Positions 17,449 to 26,300 of a DNA stretch of 64,000 nt are shown in pieces. Position 1 is the first letter of the stretch, and every line of letters starts with the position of its first letter. The notes beneath the pieces are model-generated. The model did no database searches. It was given only the letters and a program-made list of their open reading frames with translations, and was not told where the DNA came from. Made by a program: the position numbers and the translations under genes. The DNA comes from Candidatus Kapaibacterium sp. (GTDB lineage Bacteria; Bacteroidota; Ignavibacteria; Kapaibacteriales; UBA4661), in contig RDXM01000087.1 in assembly GCA_004292595.1 (NCBI GenBank), forward strand, positions 1-64,000, given 5' to 3'.

Positions 17449-19239
17449 ATGCGTAGCCTACATCGTGGCATATTCGCAGGTTTGCTGGTTGCGGGAGTGT
17501 GGATGCCGTCAGCAAATAGTTCTGCACAAGAGCTTACGAAAGCCTTTTTGCGAAGAATGGATTGGTATAAATACTCCAATATTTCTATATTCGAGGCTGA
17601 TGGTGCTGCTGTGAAGCGTTTCAAAGAAACCTTTACACCCAGTTTGCCCCGCACTGCTGGACTGGAAGCTGCCGAACAGGAGTGTACCAATACCGATGAT
17701 ATTCGTAAGCGGATTACCAAGAAGCAACCTGTTCCGCAAGCATTGATTGATGAAGGTGGTAGCCCGCAAGACTGCGAAGTAGTCAAAACATATTATACTA
17801 GTCTGGCTGCGCTTGTGCAAATTGGCAAAGTGTACGTCATTACCGAACGTTACCAAGAAGGACAAGAAATAAATATTTTGGGCGTGATTCCTATTCAAGC
17901 ACCTTCAACGCCCGTGGCTGCAGCCGACCCTGATTTCTTGAAAAATTCCTTGAATGCTCCGCTCTCCACAGGTTTGATGGACGGTGCAGATTTGAGACAA
18001 TTCAAAACAAAAGAGTTTGAAAAGAATGATTCTACGGGGAACATGGATCCAGTAAAAGGTTCGATTGAGAGTACGGGTTCCGAGAATATGTATGATTACT
18101 TAAAAGCAATTATCAAGCAAAATCCGTCCGAGAAAACAAGCTCCATTCGACCTAGTGCGCAGGTAGCAATGAAGATTAATAAAGAAATTGTTACCAAAAT
18201 GATTGCTGAAGATAAAGTCAGCGATTACGTCATGATTAGTGAAGGCGAGCCACACAAAGCTGTTTCTAACGATAAAACTTTTTTGGATGAAGTAACTATT
18301 GGTGTTGCCGACTTGATTAGCTGGCGACACTATGAAGATCCCGCAAGTGTTCAAGGTGAACCAACGAATTTGCCCAAATATGGTGCGGAACTTCGTTTTG
18401 GTAATGATGATATTGGCTATCCGTCTCTTTGGACAGAGCGTGCTGCTCTCAATGCAATGTGGGACGGTGTAAAACTTGGTGTCATTCTTCCGTCGTCGCT
18501 TTGGGCACCCCAGTTGTTAAATTTAATGATGATGCCTCGTCGCCAATCTACCTTGCGAGAAATTGGTGGTGTAAACTTTGGCATTGATTTCCCCTTCAAA
18601 CTGATTGATAGAAGCGGTGTATTCAATGCTGGTGCCTCCTACATGATAGGCAACGGTGTCCAGTATAACTATGATGGTTTAATTGCAAATGAAGGTGAGA
18701 CACTGCCGACTGGCAGACCTGATTACACACGTTTGCGCCGCACATTCCTTATGCGTGCGCATGGTGCCGCTACGTATACTTTCTCTATCGGTATCAATGA
18801 TCCTGACAAAGACAATCAGGGTTATTTTATTCGCTTTAAAATTGGTATGGCAGGATATTCGATGGAAGAATTCCGTCGTACAAACGATTGGGCGCAAATT
18901 CAAGACTTGGCTGCGCCAAACGGTGTGCGTTGGCCCCGCATTGATGAAGACGTAGCTCCTATTATGGAGCGTACGGGACCTGCAATTCTAAAAGTTAGCC
19001 CTCTCTTCCGAATTGAATACATGGCTGCTGGTCTTTCTGCTCCATGGGGGGCATATGTGCAGTTTTTTGATGGTGCAGCTACAGGGCAAGGCTGGTTGCA
19101 GATACCAATTAGCGACACAGGATTTTTTACTGCTATCCGTCTGGACTGCCGTCTCTTCGCTCCTATTACGCGAGGTCGCTATCCTTGGGAGCATAACGTC
19201 ATTGCCATTCCTTCTGTGCGTTTTCTCTTCCGTTGGTAA
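17449..19239 (+). CDS. Putative outer-membrane protein, unknown family
   Basis: A 596-residue protein with a signal peptide (RSLHRGIFAGLLVAGVWMPS, mature from about residue 25). The N-terminal half is mixed alpha/beta and soluble-looking; from about 370 onward it alternates polar and hydrophobic residues with aromatic girdles, as in an outer-membrane beta-barrel, and ends RFLFRW. I do not recognise the family. The second half resembles the next gene product in layout and end motifs, suggesting paralogy. AAGGA at 17436-17440 is spaced correctly for ATG 17449, which I prefer to the ATG at 17440. Confidence 0.6.
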   Translation: MRSLHRGIFAGLLVAGVWMPSANSSAQELTKAFLRRMDWYKYSNISIFEADGAAVKRFKETFTPSLPRTAGLEAAEQECTNTDDIRKRITKKQPVPQALIDEGGSPQDCEVVKTYYTSLAALVQIGKVYVITERYQEGQEINILGVIPIQAPSTPVAAADPDFLKNSLNAPLSTGLMDGADLRQFKTKEFEKNDSTGNMDPVKGSIESTGSENMYDYLKAIIKQNPSEKTSSIRPSAQVAMKINKEIVTKMIAEDKVSDYVMISEGEPHKAVSNDKTFLDEVTIGVADLISWRHYEDPASVQGEPTNLPKYGAELRFGNDDIGYPSLWTERAALNAMWDGVKLGVILPSSLWAPQLLNLMMMPRRQSTLREIGGVNFGIDFPFKLIDRSGVFNAGASYMIGNGVQYNYDGLIANEGETLPTGRPDYTRLRRTFLMRAHGAATYTFSIGINDPDKDNQGYFIRFKIGMAGYSMEEFRRTNDWAQIQDLAAPNGVRWPRIDEDVAPIMERTGPAILKVSPLFRIEYMAAGLSAPWGAYVQFFDGAATGQGWLQIPISDTGFFTAIRLDCRLFAPITRGRYPWEHNVIAIPSVRFLFRW

Positions 19240-19404
19240 TCGTTTCTTGAGGCGGTTAAATTGGCACACTCTGTGTGTGCCATAAATATGTGTCGCATTT
19301 CGCACAATGTGCTGCACTTCACACACTTTTCAGAATAATCTTTTGAACTTGAATTTTGATTATTGAGAAATCCTTCTCATTCAATGATTTCAGACCGTAA
19401 TCCT

Positions 19405-20961
19405 ATGAAAAAACTTTCTTTGGCTCTGGGTTCGTGCTTTGCGATTGCTTTTGGCGCATCCACGTTATCGGTACAGGCACAGTCTCCTGCCCCTGATTCT
19501 TCTGGTGGTGGAGGTAACGGTATTCCGAAAGCCTTGACACAAATTGATGACCGAGCTTTGCCTTTCCTAAGCCGTTGGACGGTGTGCGAAGCACAGGTGC
19601 AAAAGCTCATTCAGCAATACTTCAAAACTATCGGTAAAGAACCTGGACCAGATTTGGCAAAAATATCCATTTTGGGAGAACCCAAAAAGGGGGGAGGAAA
19701 GTACGAGCTTTATAGAATCCAGTGTGGAAGTGCTGTTGCGGTTAAAAAAGAACTTGATGACACTATGCTGCAAGGCGTTCGAGACCTCATTGCGATGCCT
19801 GTTGGTGCTGAAGGCGAAGAATCGTATTGCCACGACTTTACCAATGTGTCGGCAGTAGGTGGTAAAGTTTCGACCGATATTGACAAAAAAGTTGGTGTGG
19901 GCGAAAATAACTTTCGTATGCCAACTGGCGGTCGTCAGTATATTTCTTTGTCGTTATTTGAGCAGTATCTTCGCGTGGGCAATACAAACTGGTGGATTCA
20001 GAACATTATTGGGAATGATCCAGCAGGCTATATGTTCTACCACGCTGGCGAAGCAAAGATTCTCGCTCGTCGTCCACTTATTGATAATTACGATAACAAC
20101 ACACGCCGTGTCGTTCCGAATCTCTTAAAATTTCATGCTGGACTTGTGTACCGTCTGACGGATAATGTCGGCAACCCGAACCCACGTTTTGCTGAAGGTT
20201 TGCTGGGCAGTCGCCGAATCAGCATGGGACCCGAACCCAAACTTGCTGCGGGTCTTGAAGGGTGCTTGACCCTGGGCGAAGATAATAAAACTAGTGTCAT
20301 GGGTGTTGCTCTTAATGTGGAGCTTCCTATTGGTAGTCTGAATGAATCTGTTCCCGTCAGCGACCCTGACTCTTACGCTCGTATTGCTTTACCGCGTGGA
20401 CGGAGTTTGAATTTTAACGGTTCGAGTGATTTAGAAATATTGCCAACGCTTCCGCGTGCCGATGGTGCGCCAGCTAATGAGCTTATCAGCCCACTTTTGC
20501 GCCGTAACGGACAGTTCACCTTCTATTACACATGGTGGTTGGATACCGAAGGCGACAATCCACCAGATAATATCTTCCGCGTTGATGCGGGGATTAACGT
20601 TACTGAAATTCAAGAAGTTGCGCTTGTTCGTCAGCGCAGCACGGGGTTCGTGTTCTTAAACTCTAGCAACATCCGTCCTGCCACAGTTGGCGGACCAAGT
20701 TTGCAGACGTATTTGCCAACAAGCGTTCTTGATTGGGTCTATGCTCGTTTTGAATATCGTAATGAAACAACGTTCCCTTTCGGATTTTATGCGCAATACT
20801 CAAACCAAATTGTCATGGCAGGAACGTATCTGCCGCTTGCAGGAAACTGGCTGTATTTGGAAGCAAAGGTTGCGTTCCCCGTGCGTGAGGTAGCGCGTGG
20901 ATATGAGCTTCCCGTTTATGCAATGCTTTCGCCCGTCTTCCGCATCCAGATTCCGCGCTAA
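19405..20961 (+). CDS. Putative outer-membrane protein, possible paralogue of the preceding one
   Basis: A 518-residue protein with a clear signal peptide (MKKLSLALGSCFAIAFGAS, cleavage near QAQS), a Ser/Gly-rich linker, an N-terminal globular part with conserved-looking Cys residues, and a barrel-like C-terminal half ending FRIQIPR. Segments such as RFEYRNETTFPFGFYAQY and LYLEAKVAFPVRE echo FRIEYM...AYVQF and IRLDCRLFAPITR in the preceding gene. The frame is open from 19363, but the signal peptide begins at ATG 19405. It ends the block, with a strong terminator at 21053-21084. Function unknown; an OM partner of the GldM-like protein is a guess from context. Confidence 0.6.
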   Translation: MKKLSLALGSCFAIAFGASTLSVQAQSPAPDSSGGGGNGIPKALTQIDDRALPFLSRWTVCEAQVQKLIQQYFKTIGKEPGPDLAKISILGEPKKGGGKYELYRIQCGSAVAVKKELDDTMLQGVRDLIAMPVGAEGEESYCHDFTNVSAVGGKVSTDIDKKVGVGENNFRMPTGGRQYISLSLFEQYLRVGNTNWWIQNIIGNDPAGYMFYHAGEAKILARRPLIDNYDNNTRRVVPNLLKFHAGLVYRLTDNVGNPNPRFAEGLLGSRRISMGPEPKLAAGLEGCLTLGEDNKTSVMGVALNVELPIGSLNESVPVSDPDSYARIALPRGRSLNFNGSSDLEILPTLPRADGAPANELISPLLRRNGQFTFYYTWWLDTEGDNPPDNIFRVDAGINVTEIQEVALVRQRSTGFVFLNSSNIRPATVGGPSLQTYLPTSVLDWVYARFEYRNETTFPFGFYAQYSNQIVMAGTYLPLAGNWLYLEAKVAFPVREVARGYELPVYAMLSPVFRIQIPR

Positions 20962-21052
20962 ATGCCTTATGTTGAGTTCCGTTTGTAAAGAGTATTTGCA
21001 CTGTGTCTGTTTGTTTCATCTTGTCTGCTCTTCGTAATTGTTGTAATTTAAG

Positions 21053-21084
21053 CCCGTACAATCACCCCTTGTACGGGTTTTTTT
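21053..21084 (+). terminator. Strong rho-independent terminator
   Basis: CCCGTACAA and TTGTACGGG form a perfect 9-bp stem with a 7-nt loop, followed by seven T. It separates the GldM-like/outer-membrane block from the VWA-OmpA gene. Confidence 0.9.
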
Positions 21085-21160
21085 ATTCTTTGTGGAGGAC
21101 GACCTTGTCGGTGTTCGACCGAATACTGAAAATTCTCCTCCTGACTTATTTCTTGAATAT

Positions 21161-22684
21161 ATGACATTTGTGTCTTCGTTTGCTCAATCTTTGTGGTGGA
21201 AGTGTATAAGTGGTGGTATTATGTGTATAATGATACACACCTCGTCGCTACTTGTGTATTCGCTGTGCGCACAAGTACCGTCATCAAGCAAAACCCAGCC
21301 AATGAATCCAACAACCACACAACCTACAACAAAAGATCCAGCACAGCGCGTGGGAGGAACACAAAAGGCTGCCCCTCCTGCTTTGCCGTCAAATCTTTTT
21401 CGTCGTGAAATTGAAATTGCAGATTCGATTAAAAAAGCAAGTATCTTGCAGGGCGTACAGCAAGGCGCACGAATTCAAGCGAAAGACGACCGTCTGAAGC
21501 TCTTTATCCAAAATGTTGATATTACGCGCTTTCCTGAAGTAGGGTTGGTTGTCGAGGCAATGAGCAATGACACTGCTGCTTTTGAAGCACTGGAAAACCA
21601 AAAACTTTCTGTGCTGGAAAACGGTAAAGCACGCCAAGTGATTTCGGTCAAGAAAATTTCGGCAGAAAAGCGTATCCCGATGGATTTTGTCTTTGTGTTG
21701 GATATTACCGCCACAATGCAAGACCACATTAACGCTGTTCGTGATAATGTGGATGCCTTTGCGAAAAATCTTCTTGCCAAAGGGATTGATTTCCGTTTGG
21801 GCTTGGTTATGTATTCCGATTCTGTTGAAGTTGTCAAGCAGCCTACGGGCGATGTACAGGAGTTTCTTTGGTGGTTGCGCGATGTACAGGCTCGCGGTGG
21901 CAAAGACGAAAAAGAAAACTCGCTTGATGCGCTTGCTGCCGCTTCCAATCGCATTAAATACCGTCCCTCAGCAAGCAAAATGGCGTTGCTCATTACCGAT
22001 GCGCCCTATCATCAAAAAGGCGAAGACGGCGACGGAACAACTTCCTACACGACGCAAAGCATCATTGACACGCTCGTAAAACGCGAAATGAAAGTTGTAC
22101 CAATCACGAAAACGGTCTTTCAGCAATACAATAAAATTGCTACTGCTACTCGTGGCACAACCTTCGATATTAGCAAGCCTTTTGCGACAATTTTGGATAC
22201 GTACTCGCGGAATCTGACCAATATGTACGCTATTACATACCGCTCAGAAGAACCCGCATTGCCTGATTCCATCAATGTTGCAGTGGTGAATGAGCAAAAC
22301 TACGAACTGGTACGTCGCACCATTCCCATCTTGCAGATTGGACGCAAGCTCATCATTGAAGATTTGCTGTTTGCCACAAATAAGGCTATCCCCGTAACAA
22401 CCTTCCAGCCACAATTAGAGCGCATTGCAGAATTTATGATGAATCGCAAAACGGTCGTTATTCGTGTAGAAGGGCATACCGACGGCATTGGTGGTGCAGA
22501 ATATAATTTACGCCTTTCTATGCAACGCGCCGAAGCCGTCAAAACGTACCTCATCCAGCGCACCGTAGCTGCACATCGGATTCATACATTGGGTTTTGGC
22601 AAATCGCGCCCTATTGCAACCAATGATACCGATATTGGTCGCCGTTTGAATAGGCGCACGGAAATCGTGATTTTAGAAAAGTAA
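21161..22684 (+). CDS. VWA-domain OmpA-family protein
   Basis: About 507 residues: a signal-like hydrophobic N-terminus, a Pro/Thr/Gln linker, a von Willebrand A domain with a metal-site motif DITAT at about 181-185 (a DxSxS variant with Thr), and a C-terminal OmpA peptidoglycan-binding domain with the motif VEGHTDGIGGAEYNLRLS and a closing RRLNRRTEIVIL. The OmpA domain should bind meso-DAP peptidoglycan and anchor a complex to the wall, while VWA domains mediate metal-dependent protein contacts. The frame is open back to a GTG at 21092, and the exact start between 21161 and the ATGs near 21220 is uncertain. Position suggests a link to the upstream envelope block, though a terminator separates them. 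Confidence 0.8.
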   Translation: MTFVSSFAQSLWWKCISGGIMCIMIHTSSLLVYSLCAQVPSSSKTQPMNPTTTQPTTKDPAQRVGGTQKAAPPALPSNLFRREIEIADSIKKASILQGVQQGARIQAKDDRLKLFIQNVDITRFPEVGLVVEAMSNDTAAFEALENQKLSVLENGKARQVISVKKISAEKRIPMDFVFVLDITATMQDHINAVRDNVDAFAKNLLAKGIDFRLGLVMYSDSVEVVKQPTGDVQEFLWWLRDVQARGGKDEKENSLDALAAASNRIKYRPSASKMALLITDAPYHQKGEDGDGTTSYTTQSIIDTLVKREMKVVPITKTVFQQYNKIATATRGTTFDISKPFATILDTYSRNLTNMYAITYRSEEPALPDSINVAVVNEQNYELVRRTIPILQIGRKLIIEDLLFATNKAIPVTTFQPQLERIAEFMMNRKTVVIRVEGHTDGIGGAEYNLRLSMQRAEAVKTYLIQRTVAAHRIHTLGFGKSRPIATNDTDIGRRLNRRTEIVILEK

Positions 22685-22861
22685 TTGGTATGTAATCCTA
22701 ACTGGTTACGCCGTCATCGCAAGTAAAATAGATGCATTCTTGATAGCCGCATCCTTTTCTTGCTCGAAAGCTGTCGTATTCGCCATATTTCTTGCGCAAG
22801 TATCGTTCTTGTGATACTGCGCTTTGGCACAACACTCAAAACTTTAACATCTTCTCATTGT

Positions 22862-24586
22862 ATGAATATTCTCGGAATGTTTGCCCCCGGACCCAATCCC
22901 AGTGCGGCGTTGCTCGTGGATGGAAAACTCGTCGCGTGGGCAGAAGAAGAACGCTTTAATCGCATCAAAACCTCGCCCGATAATTTTCCCTTTCAAGCGG
23001 CAAAATTCTGTTTGGAAAAAGCAGGCTTGCATCTCGACCAAATCGACCACATCGCCTACGGTTGGGATTGTACGCGCTATGCCTTGCAAGCACCTGTTTT
23101 CTACGAAGAGCAGCATACCAAATATCCCGACACGCACGCCTACAACAAGCTCCAACAGGCATACCGCCTGAACTTGTACCATCCCGACCGCATTGAACAA
23201 ACCTTGCGTTTGGGCTTACGTGCATTGTCGCCGACGAACAGCGTTCCGCCCGTGAAATATTACTCGCATCACTTGTCCCATGCGGCTTCGGCGTTTTATG
23301 CGTCGGGTTTTGAAGAAGCAAATATCATCAGCATTGACGGCTCTGGCGAGGAAATTACCACGCTTCTCGCATATGGAAAAGGCACTCACCTTGAAACGCT
23401 CGACACCTACAAGCTCCCGCATTCGCTCGGCGGCGTGTATGCGACGTTCACCGAGTTTCTTGGTTTTAAGCCCTACATGGACGAAGGCAAAGTAACGGGG
23501 CTTGCTGCCTACGGCAAATACGACCAAACCTTGCAAGACAAACTCGATAAAGTTTTGTCCTTCGACGCGGAAACAGGTCATTACGCCGTGAATCCGTATA
23601 TGCGCTTTATCGGCAAACACAGCTACGGACGGCGTTTTACCGATGAATTTATTGAACTCTTCGGCAAGCCGCGAAGCAAGCAAACATCAGCCCTTGATGC
23701 ACCATATCCCGACCTCGCGTTTGCGGTGCAATGGCGGTTGGAGCAAGTCGTGATGGGGCTTGCAAAGCGAATGCACCATAAAACAGGCTCGAAAAATTTC
23801 TGTCTGGCAGGCGGCGTAGCCATGAACTGCGCAATGAACGGCAAAGTGGCGCAAATGGACATCGTGCAGAAACTCTTCGTCCAGCCCGCAGCGACGGATA
23901 ACGGCGTTTCGCTGGGCGCAGCAATGCTTTCGGCAAATGAGGCGGGAGAAAACGTCCGCTTCCAGATGGCGCATACCAACTGGGGTTCGAGCTATTCCGA
24001 TGAAGAAATCGAACGCGCCTTGAAGAATGCAAAAGTGCAGTATCGCAAAAGCACGAATCTTGCCGCAGAAACCGCACAAATGCTTGCTGCGGGGAAAATC
24101 GTGGCATGGATGCAGGGTGCAATGGAAGTGGGCGCACGTGCCTTAGGAGCGCGGTCAATCCTTGCTTCGCCGATATTTCCCGATATGAAAGACAAACTCA
24201 ATCTCGAAGTAAAACACCGTGAAACTTGGCGACCCTTTTGCCCGTCTATCAAAGCAGAAAGCTACGAGCGATTCATTCCAAGCGGCGTAGATTCAGCGTT
24301 TATGGTGGTTGCTTTGCCCTTTTCCGAGAAAGAAAAATCAAACGTGCCGTCGTGCGTCCATGTAGATGGAACGGCTCGCACACAGCGCGTTACAAAGGAT
24401 GTACAGCCCTTGTTCTGGAGCGTTTTGGACGAGTTTGAAACATTAACAGGCTACGGAATTTTGATAAACACCTCCTTCAATGTGCAAGGCGAACCAACGG
24501 TTTGTACGCCCCAAGACGCGCTTCGGTGCTACTTCTCGACGGGTTTGGATGCGCTTGTGATGGGTAGTTTTATTTTGACGAAGTAA
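22862..24586 (+). CDS. NodU/CmcH-type carbamoyltransferase
   Basis: A 574-residue enzyme with the two-part architecture of O-carbamoyltransferases: an N-terminal Kae1-like domain (starting NILGMFAPGPNPSAALL, with HHLSHAASAFYASGF and SIDGSGEE metal/ATP-site segments) and a C-terminal YrdC-like domain (AAGKIVAWMQGAMEVGARAL, NTSFNVQGEP). The family transfers a carbamoyl group from carbamoyl phosphate via an adenylate to a hydroxyl of a sugar or antibiotic. No biosynthetic cluster surrounds it, so the acceptor is unknown; surface polysaccharide is plausible. The frame extends to 22760, but ATG 22862 starts the conserved sequence. The 177 bp before it show no clear signal. Confidence 0.88.
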   Translation: MNILGMFAPGPNPSAALLVDGKLVAWAEEERFNRIKTSPDNFPFQAAKFCLEKAGLHLDQIDHIAYGWDCTRYALQAPVFYEEQHTKYPDTHAYNKLQQAYRLNLYHPDRIEQTLRLGLRALSPTNSVPPVKYYSHHLSHAASAFYASGFEEANIISIDGSGEEITTLLAYGKGTHLETLDTYKLPHSLGGVYATFTEFLGFKPYMDEGKVTGLAAYGKYDQTLQDKLDKVLSFDAETGHYAVNPYMRFIGKHSYGRRFTDEFIELFGKPRSKQTSALDAPYPDLAFAVQWRLEQVVMGLAKRMHHKTGSKNFCLAGGVAMNCAMNGKVAQMDIVQKLFVQPAATDNGVSLGAAMLSANEAGENVRFQMAHTNWGSSYSDEEIERALKNAKVQYRKSTNLAAETAQMLAAGKIVAWMQGAMEVGARALGARSILASPIFPDMKDKLNLEVKHRETWRPFCPSIKAESYERFIPSGVDSAFMVVALPFSEKEKSNVPSCVHVDGTARTQRVTKDVQPLFWSVLDEFETLTGYGILINTSFNVQGEPTVCTPQDALRCYFSTGLDALVMGSFILTK

Positions 24587-24623
24587 ACGTTTGTTGAATA
24601 CTAAAGTTTCACAAATATGTCAT

Positions 24624-24703
24624 CAGTGGCACAGACTTCTTGTCTGTGTTTTCCACCTGAATACCGCACCAATACTCACAGACAAGAATGTCTGTGCCAT
24701 TGT
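24624..24703. repeat. CACAGACA-type palindromic pair
   Basis: Two oppositely oriented copies of the CAGTGGCACAGACTTCTTGT-type palindrome separated by about 35 bp, lacking terminal repeats that I can match to families A-D. It sits between the carbamoyltransferase and the M50 protease and accounts for a spurious upstream extension of the latter's open frame. Confidence 0.7.
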
Positions 24704-24767
24704 CAGAATGTTTTCACATTCCTTTAAATTTTCACCACGCTCCCAGTCAATCATTCCCAAAAACATC

Positions 24768-25427
24768 ATGGATTTTCAAGCAATCTTCCAAAATCTGCTC
24801 GTAACGATGCCGATTTTCCTTCTCTCGCTCTCGGTTCACGAAGCCGCGCACGCAGCAACGGCGTACTATCTCGGCGACCCAACCGCGCGAGACTTGGGGC
24901 GCGTTACCATCAACCCAGTGCCGCATATTGACCCCATCGGCACGATTCTCATGCCGATTATTTCCTCGCTCATGGGCGGTTTCGCAATGATTGGCTGGGC
25001 AAAACCCGTCCCGATTGACTGGCGAAACTTGCGCAATATCAAACGCGACGATACCTTGATTGCCGTTGCAGGACCCGCATCAAATCTTGTCTTGGCGTTT
25101 GTTTTTGTGGCAGGATTAGCCATTGTCGGCTCTGGCGTTATTGATACTGCACCCGGCACGGCTGGCGAGCTTCTCTACCGCTTTTCGCGCTACGGCTTGA
25201 TTATCAACGTCGCGCTTGCCATGTTCAATATGATTCCCATTCCGCCTCTGGACGGCTCTCACGTGCTTGCAAACGCGCTTCCGAACGACCTTGCCGAAAA
25301 GTATCGCTCCTTCAGTATGTACGGCATTTTCCTTTTGCTGATTTTGCTGAATTTCACGCCGCTTAATCGTATTTTGAATACAGTGATTGGTAGCGTCGTA
25401 AGCCTGTATTTGCGCCTTGTTCCGTAA
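24768..25427 (+). CDS. Site-2 protease-like M50 metalloprotease
   Basis: A 219-residue polytopic membrane protein of the Rv2869/YwhC-type minimal M50 group. The zinc motif HEAAH is at 24-28 within the first hydrophobic segment. The typical NPVPHIDPIGT follows, then GWAKPVPI, AGPASNLVLAF and the third zinc-ligand motif PPLDGSHV. These proteases cut substrates inside the membrane; no substrate such as an anti-sigma factor is adjacent. The frame is open upstream to 24591 through a repeat, and the family N-terminus starts at ATG 24768. It ends 36 bp before pdxH and may be co-transcribed with it. Confidence 0.88.
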   Translation: MDFQAIFQNLLVTMPIFLLSLSVHEAAHAATAYYLGDPTARDLGRVTINPVPHIDPIGTILMPIISSLMGGFAMIGWAKPVPIDWRNLRNIKRDDTLIAVAGPASNLVLAFVFVAGLAIVGSGVIDTAPGTAGELLYRFSRYGLIINVALAMFNMIPIPPLDGSHVLANALPNDLAEKYRSFSMYGIFLLLILLNFTPLNRILNTVIGSVVSLYLRLVP

Positions 25428-25463
25428 AATTCTCTCGTTTCATTGATATTTATTTACCACACC

Positions 25464-26111
25464 ATGAACCGCGACGATATTTCCCAAATGCGGCGTTCTT
25501 ACACGCTTGCAGGACTTGACGAACACGCAGTTGCACCTTCGCCGTTTGCACAGTTTTCCGATTGGTTCGCCGAAGCACGGGCAAGTATTTCTGGCGAAGC
25601 AAATGCGATGACGCTTTCCACCGTGAACCCAGATAATACGCCATCGGCAAGGATTGTTTTGCTGAAAGATATGGACGAGCGCGGCTTTGTTTTTTACACC
25701 AATTACGACAGCGCAAAAGGGCAAGCAATCGCTCACAACCCGCACGTTTGCTTGAATTTCTTTTGGTCGGAATTGGAACGCCAAGTGCGTATTGTGGGAA
25801 AAGCAGAAAAAATTTCGCCAGAAGAATCGGATGCGTATTTTCAATCCCGCCCTTTAGAAAGCCGCTTAGGAGCATGGGCATCGGCGCAAAGCAGTGTCAT
25901 TGCGGGTCGTGCGGTATTGGAAGAACGCTTTGCCGCATTGCAAGAAGAGTATGCTGAGAAGCCCGTTCCTTTACCGCCCTTTTGGGGTGGATACCGCGTC
26001 GTTCCTTACGAAATGGAGTTTTGGCAAGGGCGCGTGGGGCGCTTGCACGACCGCATCGTCTATCGTCTCGCAGAAGCTGGAGAATGGCGTATTTCCAGAC
26101 GTGCGCCGTAA
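25464..26111 (+). CDS. pdxH: Pyridoxamine 5'-phosphate oxidase
   Basis: PdxH oxidises pyridoxine or pyridoxamine phosphate to pyridoxal phosphate using FMN. The 215-residue product shows the family signatures NAMTLSTVN, SARIVLLKDMDERGFVFYTN, FFWSELERQVRI (FMN and substrate contacts), SRPLESRLGAWAS, PPFWGGYRV, MEFWQGR-RLHDR and the usual C-terminus with RRAP in place of the common RLAP. ATG 25464 gives the normal length. A family B palindromic element begins 8 bp after the stop. Confidence 0.95.
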   Translation: MNRDDISQMRRSYTLAGLDEHAVAPSPFAQFSDWFAEARASISGEANAMTLSTVNPDNTPSARIVLLKDMDERGFVFYTNYDSAKGQAIAHNPHVCLNFFWSELERQVRIVGKAEKISPEESDAYFQSRPLESRLGAWASAQSSVIAGRAVLEERFAALQEEYAEKPVPLPPFWGGYRVVPYEMEFWQGRVGRLHDRIVYRLAEAGEWRISRRAP

Positions 26112-26118
26112 GATTCGC

Positions 26119-26274
26119 TAAGGAACGGGCAAAAATTAAGTAGATAAACTTTTTTGACTTCAGTGGCACAGACATTCTTGTCTGTGAGTGTTAGTGCGGG
26201 CTTCAGGCGACAAACACAGACAAGAAGTCTCAAGCCACTACTGACTTTAACCGCTTGTTTTTTTACGATTCCTA
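26119..26274. mobile_element. MITE-like element, family B (intact)
   Basis: A 156-bp element beginning TAAGGAACGGGCAAAAATTA and ending TTTTTTTACGATTCCTA, with TA borders and an inverted palindrome pair inside. The second palindrome is damaged (CAAGAAGTCTCAAGCCACT). It lies between the convergent pdxH and mnmE genes. The copy at 57719 is the same element in the opposite orientation. Confidence 0.75.
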
Positions 26275-26300
26275 AGAAGGCTTCGTTGAGGCAAGGTTTT

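Noticed and set aside
14686-20961. Assignment of the block as gldM-gldN and a complete type IX secretion locus
   Set aside because: Only the first protein has a GldM-like plan; the following proteins are too long and barrel-like for GldN, and gldK and gldL are missing.
24591-24767. N-terminal extension of the M50 protease containing TDKNVCA
   Set aside because: The peptide is a translation of a dispersed palindromic repeat; the protease core begins at ATG 24768.
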